In this document: positions 17,978 to 26,203 of the stretch, piece after piece | Layout: each line of letters starts with the position of its first letter | Numbering within the stretch: position 1 is the stretch's first letter | Source of the DNA: Streptosporangiaceae bacterium | GTDB taxonomy: Bacteria; Actinomycetota; Actinomycetes; Streptosporangiales; Streptosporangiaceae | NCBI GenBank assembly: GCA_025964715.1 | Contig: JAOPYH010000027.1 | Coordinates: 1-44,600, forward strand | DNA: 44,600 nt | Reading direction: 5' to 3' | Notes under the pieces: model-generated | The model's input: the letters and a program-made list of their open reading frames with translations, nothing else | What the model was told of the DNA's origin: nothing | The model's database searches: none | Program-made: the position numbers and the translations under genes

Positions 17978-18862
17978 ATGGACAAGCGGGCCCCGACTGA
18001 TATGACCGCTCTTGTACGACTCCGGCTCGATATGAGCTATGACGGGGCGGAGTTCGCGGGCTGGGCTCGTCAGCCCGGACAGCGCACTGTTCAAGGCGTC
18101 ATCGAAGACGCGGTCGCCAGGGTGCTGCGGCTCGACCCGCCTCCGGTGCTCACGGTCGCCGGCCGCACCGACGCGGGTGTGCACGCGCGCGGGCAGGTGG
18201 CGCATCTCGTCGTGCCCGCCGCCCCCTACACCCAGCTCAACGGCACCATGCCGCGGAGGCTCGCGGGGCTGCTGCCGCCCGATGTCCGGGTGTGGCGGGT
18301 CACCCTGGCACCGGAGGGGTTCGACGCGCGGTTCTCCGCACTCACCCGCCGCTACGCCTACCGGGTCTGCGACGACCCGATGGGGGTGCCGCCGCTGCGC
18401 CGTCATGAGATGGTCTGGCACCCGCGACCCCTCAACCTGGACCGGATGAACGCGGCGACCGCGCTGCTGCTCGGTGAGCACGACTTCGCGGCCTTCTGCC
18501 GCCGCCGCGAGGGCGCGACCACGATCCGGCGCCTGCTGCGGTACGAGTGGGCGCGTGAGGAGGAGCGGGTCGCGGTCGCGACAGTCCAGGCCGACGCCTT
18601 CTGCCACTCGATGGTCCGGGCTCTGGTAGGCGCTCTCCTGGCGGTCGGCGACGGACGCCGCGCGGTGGAATGGCCGGCCGAGGTGCTCGCCGCGCGGGTC
18701 CGCGACTCCGCGGTGAACGTCGCCCCCGCGCACGGGCTCTCGCTTGAGGAGATCAGCTATCCGCGCGACGAGGGCTTGGCGCGGCGTGCGCTGGAGACCC
18801 GGCGGGTCCGCACGCTGAACGCCTCGCTCTCCGGTGGCGAGACCCCGGTGGTCATCCCGTAG
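17978..18862 (+). CDS. truA: tRNA pseudouridine(38-40) synthase
   Basis: 294 residues from the ATG at 17978; a GTG at 17960 and an ATG at 18002 are in frame, and AGAGG before 17978 tips the choice. The catalytic aspartate is in [17 protein letters not shown], and [16 protein letters not shown] marks the N terminus. It modifies the anticodon stem-loop at positions 38-40. truA often follows rplQ. Its TAG stop lies inside the inverted repeat shared with the convergent gene. Confidence 0.96.
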   Translation: MDKRAPTDMTALVRLRLDMSYDGAEFAGWARQPGQRTVQGVIEDAVARVLRLDPPPVLTVAGRTDAGVHARGQVAHLVVPAAPYTQLNGTMPRRLAGLLPPDVRVWRVTLAPEGFDARFSALTRRYAYRVCDDPMGVPPLRRHEMVWHPRPLNLDRMNAATALLLGEHDFAAFCRRREGATTIRRLLRYEWAREEERVAVATVQADAFCHSMVRALVGALLAVGDGRRAVEWPAEVLAARVRDSAVNVAPAHGLSLEEISYPRDEGLARRALETRRVRTLNASLSGGETPVVIP

Positions 18863-18880
18863 GCCCGGGACGGGCCTACG
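18858..18880. terminator. Bidirectional terminator containing both stop codons
   Basis: CGTAGGCCCG (18858-18867), loop GGA, CGGGCCTACG (18871-18880) is a perfect 10-bp inverted repeat. The TAG of truA (18860-18862) and the TAG of the leftward gene (complement of 18876-18878) both lie in the arms. There is no T tract on either side. Confidence 0.6.
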
Positions 18881-20120
18881 GCTGCCGGCCGCGCACGTCG
18901 ATGGGCCGCACCGCGTAGGCGATGAACTGGCGGGTCAGGTTCTTCAGGGCGGGGTCGGTCGCCTGCGGCGGAGCGCCGTCGGCGTACTGCGCATAGGAAT
19001 AGATGATGTAGCGGCCGCGTACGGTACTCGAGGCGTAGCCGCCGGCCTTGTCCATGTCCTTGGCGACCTTGCCCCGCATGCCGCGGAACCACTCGTACCG
19101 GCTCGGGTCGCCGGCCTTGCTCGCGGCCACGGCGGCGGAGCGGGTGGGCATGATGGCCACCCCGGTGGTGACGGCGTACTTCTTGCCGTCGACGAAGGTC
19201 GCCCGCACGACACCGCGGCAGCCTCCGCTCTGCAGGGCCGCGGCCATCGGCCCGCGTGCCGCCAGCGCGCACTGGCGGTTCACCGAGGTCTTGTCCTGCT
19301 TGTACGGACGGCCGCCGAGCATGATCTTCGTGGCGGGGAAGACCTCACTGAGCGACAGTGGGCGCGGATCTGTCTGCTCGCTGTCGATGCTCGGCGCCAG
19401 CTCGCCCAGCGAGGGGCTGGGCGCCTGTGAGGCGCTCTGCCCGCCCGGCTGCGTGGACGTCGCCGGCGCCGTCGAGGAGGCGTCCGTGCCGGACGATCCG
19501 CGCATGGCCTGCATACCGGCGAAGGCGAGTGAGCCGATCAGGACCGCGCCGGCCACGCCGCCGGTGATCAGCAGTATCCGCGTGCTGTCGAGGCCGCGCG
19601 ATCGCCGACCCCCTGAGTCGTCCTGCGGCGGGCCGGCGCCGTGGAACGGCCGGCCGGCCGCGGGCGGTGCCCCCGGTGGCGGCATGGTGATGGGGGCTGT
19701 ACGGCCGTCGGTGACCGGCGCGACGACCTGCTCCGGGGCGGTTCCCGGTGGCAGGATCGCGTCCGGGACCAGGGCCTCGTCCTCGCCGGCCGCGGCGGCG
19801 GGCGTGATTCCCGCGCCGGGGTGCTCCGGCTCGTGCCGAGGAGCCTGCCAGGACGGCGCCTGGCGGTCCGGTGGCTCGGTGAGGTCGAAGACAGGTGTCA
19901 CCTCGGCCGGCACGGCCGTCCCGGCGGCGTCGGCCTCGGGAGAGGCCTGCCACCACGGCGCCTCGGGCGGGCTGTCCAGAGCGTCACTCCAGGTTGTGTC
20001 GGCAGCGCTGCCGGACTCGGGCTCCTCCGGCTGCGTCCGGTGTCCCGCCTGACCGAAGTGTGGCGGGATCGGTGGTACCGCGGCCGCGGCGGGCCGGGAG
20101 GCCTCTTCAGAACCAGACAT
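18876..20120 (-). CDS. Membrane-anchored protein of unknown function, paralogue A
   Basis: 414 residues. Residues 1-178 are Pro/Ala/Glu-rich and disordered, 181-203 are one membrane segment (ILLITGGVAGAVLIGSLAF core), and a Ser/Thr/Pro linker leads to an outer domain of about 160 residues. That domain begins near PLSLSEVFPATKI, has two cysteines 16 residues apart (RQCALAARG and SGGCRGVVRATF), and ends at the gene end. Topology suggests an internal disordered tail and an extracytoplasmic domain. The same outer domain recurs in the neighbouring gene. Possible -10 TACGCT lies 8 bp before the ATG. Function unknown. Confidence 0.85.
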   Translation of the reverse strand: MSGSEEASRPAAAAVPPIPPHFGQAGHRTQPEEPESGSAADTTWSDALDSPPEAPWWQASPEADAAGTAVPAEVTPVFDLTEPPDRQAPSWQAPRHEPEHPGAGITPAAAAGEDEALVPDAILPPGTAPEQVVAPVTDGRTAPITMPPPGAPPAAGRPFHGAGPPQDDSGGRRSRGLDSTRILLITGGVAGAVLIGSLAFAGMQAMRGSSGTDASSTAPATSTQPGGQSASQAPSPSLGELAPSIDSEQTDPRPLSLSEVFPATKIMLGGRPYKQDKTSVNRQCALAARGPMAAALQSGGCRGVVRATFVDGKKYAVTTGVAIMPTRSAAVAASKAGDPSRYEWFRGMRGKVAKDMDKAGGYASSTVRGRYIIYSYAQYADGAPPQATDPALKNLTRQFIAYAVRPIDVRGRQP

Positions 20121-20146
20121 AGGCGATCAGCGTATTTTCGTAGAGG

Positions 20147-21142
20147 TCACTTTTGGACGGGTTTGCCCTCATTGCTCCGGTAGTTCAGGGCTGCGAACAG
20201 CCCGCTTCCGAACATCACATCCTGGCCGAACTTGGAGATCGCCGCGCGCTCACCGGCAGGGATCTCCTTGCCGTTGGGTTGCTGCACCCACGTCATCAGG
20301 AGGTAGTGACCCTTGTAACGGAGGGTGCCGAGCGCGCTGCCGGTCCCGATCTTCTTGGTGATCCCCGGGCCGGGTACCGGCTGGACCCAGGCGTCCTTGG
20401 CGTTCCAGGTGCGAGCCGCCGCCTTCGCGGCGACGGCCGTCCGCAGGTTGGCCACGCCGACCGTTCCGATGAGCTTTCCGTCACCCGCGGCGAACGTGGC
20501 CCGCACGACCTGGGTGCACGAGCCCCGCTTCAGAGCCGTGACCAGCCGTGCTCCCTTCACGGTCCGGGCACAGTTGCGGTCGGAGCGGCCGACGGTCATG
20601 GCATAGCGTTTCCCGCTCACGGTGAAGCGGTGGCGCCGGAAGATCTCGTTCAGGGTCAGCGGCGTGGGGTCCGTCGTCCGGCTGTTACCGAGGGCGCCGG
20701 GTCGCGTGGACGGAGAGGTGCTCACTGTCGGCGAGGCCGCGGCCGCCGGGGCGCTCGCGGTCTGCCGTGGCGTGGCCGGGCTCGCCGGCTTGGACGCGGC
20801 GTCGGGCCGGAGCGCGCCGGAGATCTCGATGCCGCCGCCGATGAGCACGATCCCCACCACCACCGCAGCGCCGGCGATGAGCGGCAGGCTCCCGCGCCGG
20901 CCCGGTGGCGTCGGCCCACGGTGTCCCCCGCTCGGCTGGTGGCCACCCGGTTCGTCCTGGCCGTACGGGGAGTCCCCGTACTGGCTCTGTCCGTACTCAC
21001 TGTGTGCGTGGGGGCTCTGTCCGTACGGGCTCTGGCCGTGACCGCTTGGGCCGGAGGACCCCGAGCCGGGGGCGTACGGCCGCTGCGGCGGCTGCTCCGC
21101 CGGCCAGCCGCCGGACTGGCCTTCGTTACCCGGGTAAGTCAT
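20147..21142 (-). CDS. Membrane-anchored protein of unknown function, paralogue B
   Basis: 331 residues from the ATG at 21142. Residues 1-84 are Gly/Pro/Tyr/Gln-rich with YGQS-like repeats, 85-107 form a membrane segment, and a Ala/Ser/Pro linker precedes an outer domain. That domain shares the pattern of paralogue A: PLTLNEIFRRHRF, two cysteines 17 residues apart (DRNCARTVKG and RGSCTQVVRATF), then GTVGVANL. A TAGGGT -10 lies 8 bp before the ATG, so it may be leaderless. The open frame extends to 22027, but that part is a shadow of the CAP gene. Function unknown. Confidence 0.85.
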   Translation of the reverse strand: MTYPGNEGQSGGWPAEQPPQRPYAPGSGSSGPSGHGQSPYGQSPHAHSEYGQSQYGDSPYGQDEPGGHQPSGGHRGPTPPGRRGSLPLIAGAAVVVGIVLIGGGIEISGALRPDAASKPASPATPRQTASAPAAAASPTVSTSPSTRPGALGNSRTTDPTPLTLNEIFRRHRFTVSGKRYAMTVGRSDRNCARTVKGARLVTALKRGSCTQVVRATFAAGDGKLIGTVGVANLRTAVAAKAAARTWNAKDAWVQPVPGPGITKKIGTGSALGTLRYKGHYLLMTWVQQPNGKEIPAGERAAISKFGQDVMFGSGLFAALNYRSNEGKPVQK

Positions 21143-21264
21143 GGCTATGGACCCTATCGATGGATTTGCGTAGATCCGGACCTCACCAGAATCGGCCTGT
21201 GCGGCCCGGCCGAGGCCACGATGACACGGAGTCGGCCGGTGCGCCCGGCGACCTCGGCGGGCCG

Positions 21265-21906
21265 CTATTGCCAGCCGAAGTCCTGCGTCCACCAGGGGCC
21301 GCCCGAGCCGAACTGAACGCCGACCCCGATCGCGCGCAGGTTGCAGTTGAGGATGTTGGAGCGGTGCCCGGGGCTCTTCATCCAGCCGTCCATGACCTGG
21401 GTGGAGGTCTGGTAGCCCTTGGCGATGTTCTCCGCCCCGGGCAACAGGTACCCGGCCCCCTTCAGCCGATCGACGAAGGTGCCGCCGCCCGGAGCGATAT
21501 GTCCGAAGTAGTCGTGTGCGGCCATGTCGGCAGAATGCAGCCGCGCGGCGCTGCGCAAACGGCCGTCGATCCGCAGGGGACGGCAGCCGGCCTTGACGCG
21601 CCGGCTGTTGGTCAGCCTGGCGACGGCGTCCTCGGCAGTGGTCCTGGCGGAGGACGATCCGCTCTGGAGCCGTGCCGGGCTGGGCGTCGAAGGCCGAGCC
21701 GATGTCGCCGGCCGGTGGATCCGCTTGTGCGAGGACCCCGGGCCGGCGGAAACGGGTGCGGTGGGCGCAGCGGCCGCTTGGGACGGCTCTGGAGCGCCGA
21801 TGGACTGTGGGGCCGGCGACGCGGGCGGATGCTCCTCGAAGACGAGCTGGGTGTCCGGCTCGGCAAGAAGCATGCGGTCCACGGCGAATCCGGCGCTCAT
21901 CGCCAC
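21265..21906 (-). CDS. CAP-domain (SCP/YkwD-like) secreted protein
   Basis: 213 residues from the GTG at 21906; the real start may be a CTG at 21951, which would add [14 protein letters not shown] and complete a signal sequence. A Ser/Pro/Ala-rich linker (about 30-85) is followed by a CAP domain: [40 protein letters not shown] and WWTQDFGWQ. The two CAP histidines are visible. Such proteins are secreted or cell-surface, with unknown activity. Stop is TAG. Confidence 0.88.
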   Translation of the reverse strand: MAMSAGFAVDRMLLAEPDTQLVFEEHPPASPAPQSIGAPEPSQAAAAPTAPVSAGPGSSHKRIHRPATSARPSTPSPARLQSGSSSARTTAEDAVARLTNSRRVKAGCRPLRIDGRLRSAARLHSADMAAHDYFGHIAPGGGTFVDRLKGAGYLLPGAENIAKGYQTSTQVMDGWMKSPGHRSNILNCNLRAIGVGVQFGSGGPWWTQDFGWQ

Positions 21907-22276
21907 GGCGGCTAGGGCCAGTGCGGCGGCTACCGTGCGGTTCCTGGACAGGTGCCCTCCCCGGGTGAAGCTGACCGCACCGCACTCTATACCTGCATAT
22001 CGACCTAAGTCCGGCGCTCGATGTCATCAGTCGGCTCGGGGTACGAGCGATGTGGTCGAGTCAGTGCCTCGGATGCGGCATACTCGAGGGTGGCCGGAAA
22101 CCGGCCAACGACGGCCTGCTTTGACCCATGCCCTTCGGGATGGGTATCCTGCGAGTTCGTTGTATGTGTCGGTGTGCCCTCGGGGCCCCGGCTCCCCAGG
22201 CCGCCAGGTCGGACCAGCTCCGAGCGGCGCGACCAGGATTCCGCTGACAAGTCGACAGAAACGAAGGCTTACGACC
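21907..22276 (+). promoter_or_regulatory. Divergent region with rplM promoter
   Basis: 370 bp between the leftward CAP gene and rplM. On the + strand, TTGACC (22121-22126), an 18-bp spacer and TATCCT (22145-22150) make a good vegetative promoter with a leader of about 120 nt. The spacer is itself an inverted repeat (CCCAT-g-CCC-ttc-GGG-ATGGG, 22125-22144). A second repeat, TGGCCGG-aaa-CCGGCCA, lies at 22091-22107. On the - strand, a TATAGAGT near 21985-21992 could serve the CAP gene. Confidence 0.6.
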
Positions 22277-22720
22277 GTGCGCACGTACACCCCTAAGCCC
22301 GCTGACGTGCAGCGTCAGTGGCACGTCATCGACGCGACCGATGTCGTGCTGGGTCGGCTCGCCACTCATGTCGCAACCCTGCTTCGGGGCAAGCACAAGC
22401 CGATCTTTGCGCCGCACCTCGACACCGGTGACTTCGTCATCATCGTGAACGCGAGCAAGGTGGCCCTGACCGGCAACAAGCGCGAGCAGAAGCGCGCCTA
22501 CCGCCACTCCGGCTACCCGGGCGGGCTCCGCTCGATGGCCTACGGTGACCTGCTGGCCAAGTTCCCGGAGCGCGCCGTCGAGAAGGCGATCAAGGGCATG
22601 CTGCCCAAGAACTCGCTCGGCCGGAACATGCTCGGCAAGGTGAAGGTCTACGCCGGTCCCGAGCACCCGCACCAGGCCCAGCAGCCGGTGCCCTTCGAGA
22701 TCACCCAGATCGCGCAGTAG
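22277..22720 (+). CDS. rplM: 50S ribosomal protein L13
   Basis: 147 residues from a GTG at 22277, with GAAGG upstream. [19 protein letters not shown] and [17 protein letters not shown] are L13 signatures; L13 is an early 50S assembly protein. The open frame extends far upstream, but the L13 N terminus fixes the start. Stop is TAG. It is co-transcribed with rpsI, 78 bp downstream. Confidence 0.98.
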   Translation: MRTYTPKPADVQRQWHVIDATDVVLGRLATHVATLLRGKHKPIFAPHLDTGDFVIIVNASKVALTGNKREQKRAYRHSGYPGGLRSMAYGDLLAKFPERAVEKAIKGMLPKNSLGRNMLGKVKVYAGPEHPHQAQQPVPFEITQIAQ

Positions 22721-22798
22721 TCCGAGGATCGGTGGCGGCCGCCACGGCGGCCCTGGATCACAACGGGCCGAAGCCCCAAAAAGGAACTTAGGAGAATC

Positions 22799-23317
22799 GT
22801 GGCCGAGTCCACCGGTATCGAGACGCCTGTCGATGGCGCCGACGTCGAAACGCACGCCGAGGAGACGCCCTCGGAGTACACCAGCGAGACCCCGCAGAGC
22901 GAGACCGAGGAGCACGTGCCGGCTGTGGCCATCGGCCCGTCCGGTGCCACCGGACGGCGCAAGGAGGCCATCGCGCGCGTCCGCCTCATCCCCGGCTCGG
23001 GTAACTGGACCGTCAACGGCCGTACGCTCGACGAGTACTTCCCCAACAAGGTGCACCAGCAGATCGTGAACGAACCTTTCGTGACGCTGGGCCTCGAGGG
23101 CCAGTTCGACGTCATCACCCGCATCAACGGCGGCGGCGTGACCGGACAGGCCGGCGCGCTCCGGCTGGGGATCGCCCGGGCGTTGCAGTTCGCCGAGCCC
23201 GACCGCCGGCCCGCGCTCAAGAAGGCCGGCTTCCTGACCCGGGACCCGCGGGCCAAGGAACGCAAGAAGGCCGGTCTCAAGAAGGCCCGTAAGGCTCCGC
23301 AGTACAGCAAGCGTTAA
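22799..23317 (+). CDS. rpsI: 30S ribosomal protein S9 with acidic N-terminal extension
   Basis: 172 residues from a GTG with TAGGAG upstream. About 45 acidic, Glu/Thr-rich residues precede the S9 core ([17 protein letters not shown]). The C terminus [12 protein letters not shown] is the conserved tail that reaches P-site tRNA. Actinobacterial S9 proteins commonly carry such an extension. Confidence 0.98.
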   Translation: MAESTGIETPVDGADVETHAEETPSEYTSETPQSETEEHVPAVAIGPSGATGRRKEAIARVRLIPGSGNWTVNGRTLDEYFPNKVHQQIVNEPFVTLGLEGQFDVITRINGGGVTGQAGALRLGIARALQFAEPDRRPALKKAGFLTRDPRAKERKKAGLKKARKAPQYSKR

Positions 23318-23327
23318 TTCGCATGGG

Positions 23328-23366
23328 TCGGGCCGCCGCGATCTCGTGGCGGCCCGATTCTTGTTT
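23328..23366 (+). terminator. Intrinsic terminator after rpsI
   Basis: TCGGGCCGCC (23328-23337) pairs with GGCGGCCCGA (23348-23357), followed by TTCTTGTTT. A classic GC stem plus T-rich tail, 11 bp after the rpsI stop. It separates rplM-rpsI from glmM. Confidence 0.88.
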
Positions 23367-23399
23367 GCGGCTGTCTTACTTCGTGCCTGGGAGTGGGTT

Positions 23400-24740
23400 G
23401 TGGGTCGTCTCTTCGGAACCGACGGTGTACGCGGCGTCGCCAATCGCGAGCTCACTGCTCCGCTGGCGATGGATCTGTCCGTCGCCGCAGCGCGTGTGCT
23501 CGGCGAGGCCGGTGTCTTCAAAGGCCATCGGGCCATGGCCGTGGTCGGCCGTGATCCACGGGCCTCGGGGGAATTTCTCGAGGCGGCGGTGGCGGCCGGG
23601 CTCGCGAGCGCGGGCGTCGACGTGCTGCGCCTGGGCGTGCTGCCCACCCCGGCCGTCGCCTATCTGACCCGCACGCTGAACGCCGATCTCGGCGTCATGC
23701 TGTCGGCGTCGCACAACCCCGCGCCGGACAACGGCATCAAGTTCTTCGACCGCAGCGGGTTCAAGCTCGCGGACGAGATCGAGGACGCCATCGAGGCCCA
23801 CCTGGGCGAGTCCTGGGAGCCTCCGACGGGTGCCGACGTCGGCCGCATCCGGGACGCGGAGGGTGCCACGGAGCAGTACATCGCGCACCTGCTCTCCACG
23901 TTGGCCGGATCCCTGGAGGGTCTGCGGGTCGTGGTCGACTGTGCCAACGGGGCCGCGGCGACCGTCGCTCCCGAGGTCCTGCGCCGCGCCGGCGCCGAGG
24001 TCGTGACGATCGGCGCCGCCCCGGACGGGCTGAACATCAACTCCGGCTGTGGCTCGACGCACCTGGAAGCGCTCCAGGAGGCCGTCGTGAAGCATGGCGC
24101 CGACGCGGGCATCGCCCATGACGGCGACGCCGACCGCTGTCTCGCCGTCACGGGCGCCGGGGAGGTCATCGACGGTGACCAGATCATGGCGATCCTGGGC
24201 CTGGAGCTGCGTGAGGCCGGGCTGCTCGCGGACGACACCATCGTGGCCACGGTGATGTCCAACCTCGGATTCAAGCTGGCCATGCGCGAGGCCGGGGTGA
24301 ACGTGGTCGAGACCGCGGTCGGCGACCGCTATGTCCTCGAGGCGATGAAGGAGGGCGGCTACACCTTCGGCGGTGAGCAGTCCGGTCACGTCATCATGCT
24401 CGAGCACGGGACCACCGGCGACGGCGTGCTCACCGGTATCCACCTGCTGGCCGCCATGGCCCGCCGCGGGCGCCCGCTCGATGAGCTGGCCAAGCTCATG
24501 ACCCGGCTTCCGCAGGTGCTCATCAACGTGCGAGGCGTGGACAGGACCCGCGTCAAGGACTCCGCGGAGCTCGCCGCGGCCGTTGCCGCAGCCGAGGCCG
24601 AGCTCGGGGAGACCGGCCGGGTGCTGATCAGGCCGAGCGGCACCGAGCCGATGGTGCGGGTCATGGTCGAGGCGGCGAGCGAGGACCAGGCGCAGGCCGT
24701 GGCCGAGCGCCTGGCCGACGAGGTCCAGAAGATCCTCTGA
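23400..24740 (+). CDS. glmM: Phosphoglucosamine mutase
   Basis: 446 residues from the GTG at 23400; converts glucosamine-6-phosphate to glucosamine-1-phosphate for peptidoglycan. [14 protein letters not shown] is the N terminus. The phosphoserine loop is [12 protein letters not shown] with Ser104, the metal loop AHDGDADRC, and the C-terminal sugar-phosphate loop [11 protein letters not shown]. The open frame begins 54 bp earlier, inside the terminator region. glmS, whose product supplies the substrate, lies 4 kb downstream. Confidence 0.98.
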   Translation: MGRLFGTDGVRGVANRELTAPLAMDLSVAAARVLGEAGVFKGHRAMAVVGRDPRASGEFLEAAVAAGLASAGVDVLRLGVLPTPAVAYLTRTLNADLGVMLSASHNPAPDNGIKFFDRSGFKLADEIEDAIEAHLGESWEPPTGADVGRIRDAEGATEQYIAHLLSTLAGSLEGLRVVVDCANGAAATVAPEVLRRAGAEVVTIGAAPDGLNINSGCGSTHLEALQEAVVKHGADAGIAHDGDADRCLAVTGAGEVIDGDQIMAILGLELREAGLLADDTIVATVMSNLGFKLAMREAGVNVVETAVGDRYVLEAMKEGGYTFGGEQSGHVIMLEHGTTGDGVLTGIHLLAAMARRGRPLDELAKLMTRLPQVLINVRGVDRTRVKDSAELAAAVAAAEAELGETGRVLIRPSGTEPMVRVMVEAASEDQAQAVAERLADEVQKIL

Positions 24741-24743
24741 CCC

Positions 24744-24773
24744 GTGACCCCGGGCTCGCGCCCCGCGGGTCAC
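24744..24773. terminator. Bidirectional terminator between glmM and the convergent gene
   Basis: GTGACCC (24744-24750) pairs with GGGTCAC (24767-24773), with an inner CGGG/CCCG extension. The 3' arm contains the TGA stop of the leftward gene (complement of 24770-24772). No T tract. Confidence 0.55.
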
Positions 24774-25093
24774 TCCGGGTCGGCGACCTCGAAGCTCCCG
24801 ATCCTGAGGTGCTTGATCTCGATGGTGCCGGCCTCGAGGTGACCGATGACGGCTCGCTTGATCGCGAGCCGGCCGATGGCCACGGCCCCCACGGCGACCG
24901 CGCCGATCGCGAGGGAGCCCAGCGCGAGGGAGCCCAGGCCGACCCCGGCGCGCAGGCTCACTCCGGTGGCCTCCGCCCCGGTCACCGCCGCCCCCGTCGC
25001 GCGGGCTCCCACCGCACGCTCGGTGCGGATCCGGGGGATCTCGGTGTCGTCGGGGGTCTGTTCTGGCTGCGGCTCCGGGCTCATGGCGGGCAA
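24770..25093 (-). CDS. Small protein with short Ala/Ile/Val-Gly repeats
   Basis: 107 residues (or 104 from the second Met at 25084). The N-terminal third is Pro/Glu/Thr-rich. From about residue 50 there is a run of five-residue units: LGSLALGSLAIGAV, AVGAVAIGRLAIK, then AVIGHL, GTIEIKHLRIG. Regular Gly every fifth residue with alternating small hydrophobics suggests a beta-solenoid-like or membrane-associated segment. No family recognised. It is convergent with glmM. Confidence 0.65.
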   Translation of the reverse strand: MPAMSPEPQPEQTPDDTEIPRIRTERAVGARATGAAVTGAEATGVSLRAGVGLGSLALGSLAIGAVAVGAVAIGRLAIKRAVIGHLEAGTIEIKHLRIGSFEVADPE

Positions 25094-25250
25094 TTGTAGC
25101 GACCGTGCATCATTGGCACCGGGTCAGTAAGTCCCGCGATCCCCTTGGCATCGCCCTCACCCCTGCGGTGCACGCGGCAGTGTGGGATCTAGTCCGCAAG
25201 AGGGGGCAACTTACATCCACAGGATGAGGACGGCGTGTGCGGGCCTCCAT

Positions 25251-25263
25251 TAGGTTCAGTGGC
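25251..25263 (+). promoter_or_regulatory. Candidate leaderless promoter of the ABC operon
   Basis: TAGGTT (25251-25256) fits the -10 pattern TANNNT and ends 7 bp before the ATG at 25264, so transcription would begin at or next to the start codon. No clear -35 is seen. This favours the ATG over the in-frame GTG at 25237, which however has a GAGGA upstream. Confidence 0.4.
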
Positions 25264-26184
25264 ATGCCGATCATCGCTACCCAGGGACTGACGATGAGGT
25301 TCCCAGGGGTCACGGCCCTCGACGACCTCAGTGTCGCGGTGGAGCCCGGCGTCGTCGGACTCGTCGGTGCGAACGGCGCCGGCAAGTCGACGCTCATCAA
25401 GATCCTCCTGGGGCTGTTGCCCCCCACGAGCGGGCAGGGGTCGGTCCTCGGCCTCGACATCGCCCGCCAGGGCGGAGAGATCCGTGAGCGGGTCGGGTTC
25501 ATGCCCGAATACGACTGCCTTCCCCCGGACGTCTCCGCCACCGAGTTCGTCGTCCACATGGCCCGCATGTGCGGGCTGCCTCCCACGGCGGCGCGTGAGC
25601 GCGCCGCCGACACGCTGCGCCACGTCGGGCTCTATGAGGAGCGCTACCGTCCCATCGGTGGCTATTCCACCGGGATGCGGCAGCGGGTCAAGCTCGCCCA
25701 GGCCCTCGTGCACGACCCCCAGCTGGTGTTTCTGGACGAGCCCACCAACGGGCTCGATCCCGCCGGCCGTGACGACATGCTGTCGCTGATCCGGCGCATC
25801 GGTACCGAATTCGGCATCAGCGTCCTCGTCACCTCGCACCTGCTCGGCGAGCTGGAGCGGATCGCCGATCACGTGGTGATCATCGATGGTGGGAGACTGC
25901 TGCGCTCCCAGGCCGTCGCGACGTTCACCGAGACCAGCGGGGCCTTGATCGTGGAGGTCGAGGACGGACGCGACAAGCTGGGCAGCAGGCTGGCCGAGGC
26001 AGGTGTGTCCGTACGCCCCGAAGGCCGTTTCCTGCTCATCGACATCGCGGGCGAGAGCACCTTCGACGCGGTCCGCGACGGCGTGGCAGATCTCGGACTC
26101 TGTCTCATCCGGATGGAGCAGCGGCGACACCACATCGAAGAGGTCTTCGCCGCCACCGCCGTGCCGACCGGAGCCAAGCTGTGA
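25264..26184 (+). CDS. ABC transporter ATP-binding protein
   Basis: 306 residues from the ATG at 25264; an in-frame GTG at 25237 would add nine. Walker A GANGAGKST (35-43), signature YSTGMRQRVKLAQAL, Walker B LVFLDEPTNGLDP and the switch His in VTSHLLGE are intact. The last 90 residues form the extra C-terminal domain of the CcmA/ABC-2 drug or lipid exporter ATPases. It pairs with the permease gene just downstream. Substrate cannot be inferred. Confidence 0.94.
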   Translation: MPIIATQGLTMRFPGVTALDDLSVAVEPGVVGLVGANGAGKSTLIKILLGLLPPTSGQGSVLGLDIARQGGEIRERVGFMPEYDCLPPDVSATEFVVHMARMCGLPPTAARERAADTLRHVGLYEERYRPIGGYSTGMRQRVKLAQALVHDPQLVFLDEPTNGLDPAGRDDMLSLIRRIGTEFGISVLVTSHLLGELERIADHVVIIDGGRLLRSQAVATFTETSGALIVEVEDGRDKLGSRLAEAGVSVRPEGRFLLIDIAGESTFDAVRDGVADLGLCLIRMEQRRHHIEEVFAATAVPTGAKL

Positions 26185-26203
26185 CCCCGAGCGGAGCGAC
26201 CCA

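Noticed and set aside
20147..22027. Leftward open frame of 626 codons covering the CAP gene and paralogue B
   Set aside because: Only the last 331 codons have protein-like composition and a promoter. The first part is an Arg/Pro-rich shadow of the CAP gene in another frame.
22061..23647. Leftward open frame of 528 codons opposite rplM and rpsI
   Set aside because: Antisense to two certain ribosomal genes, with Arg/Gly/Leu-rich composition typical of high-GC shadow frames.
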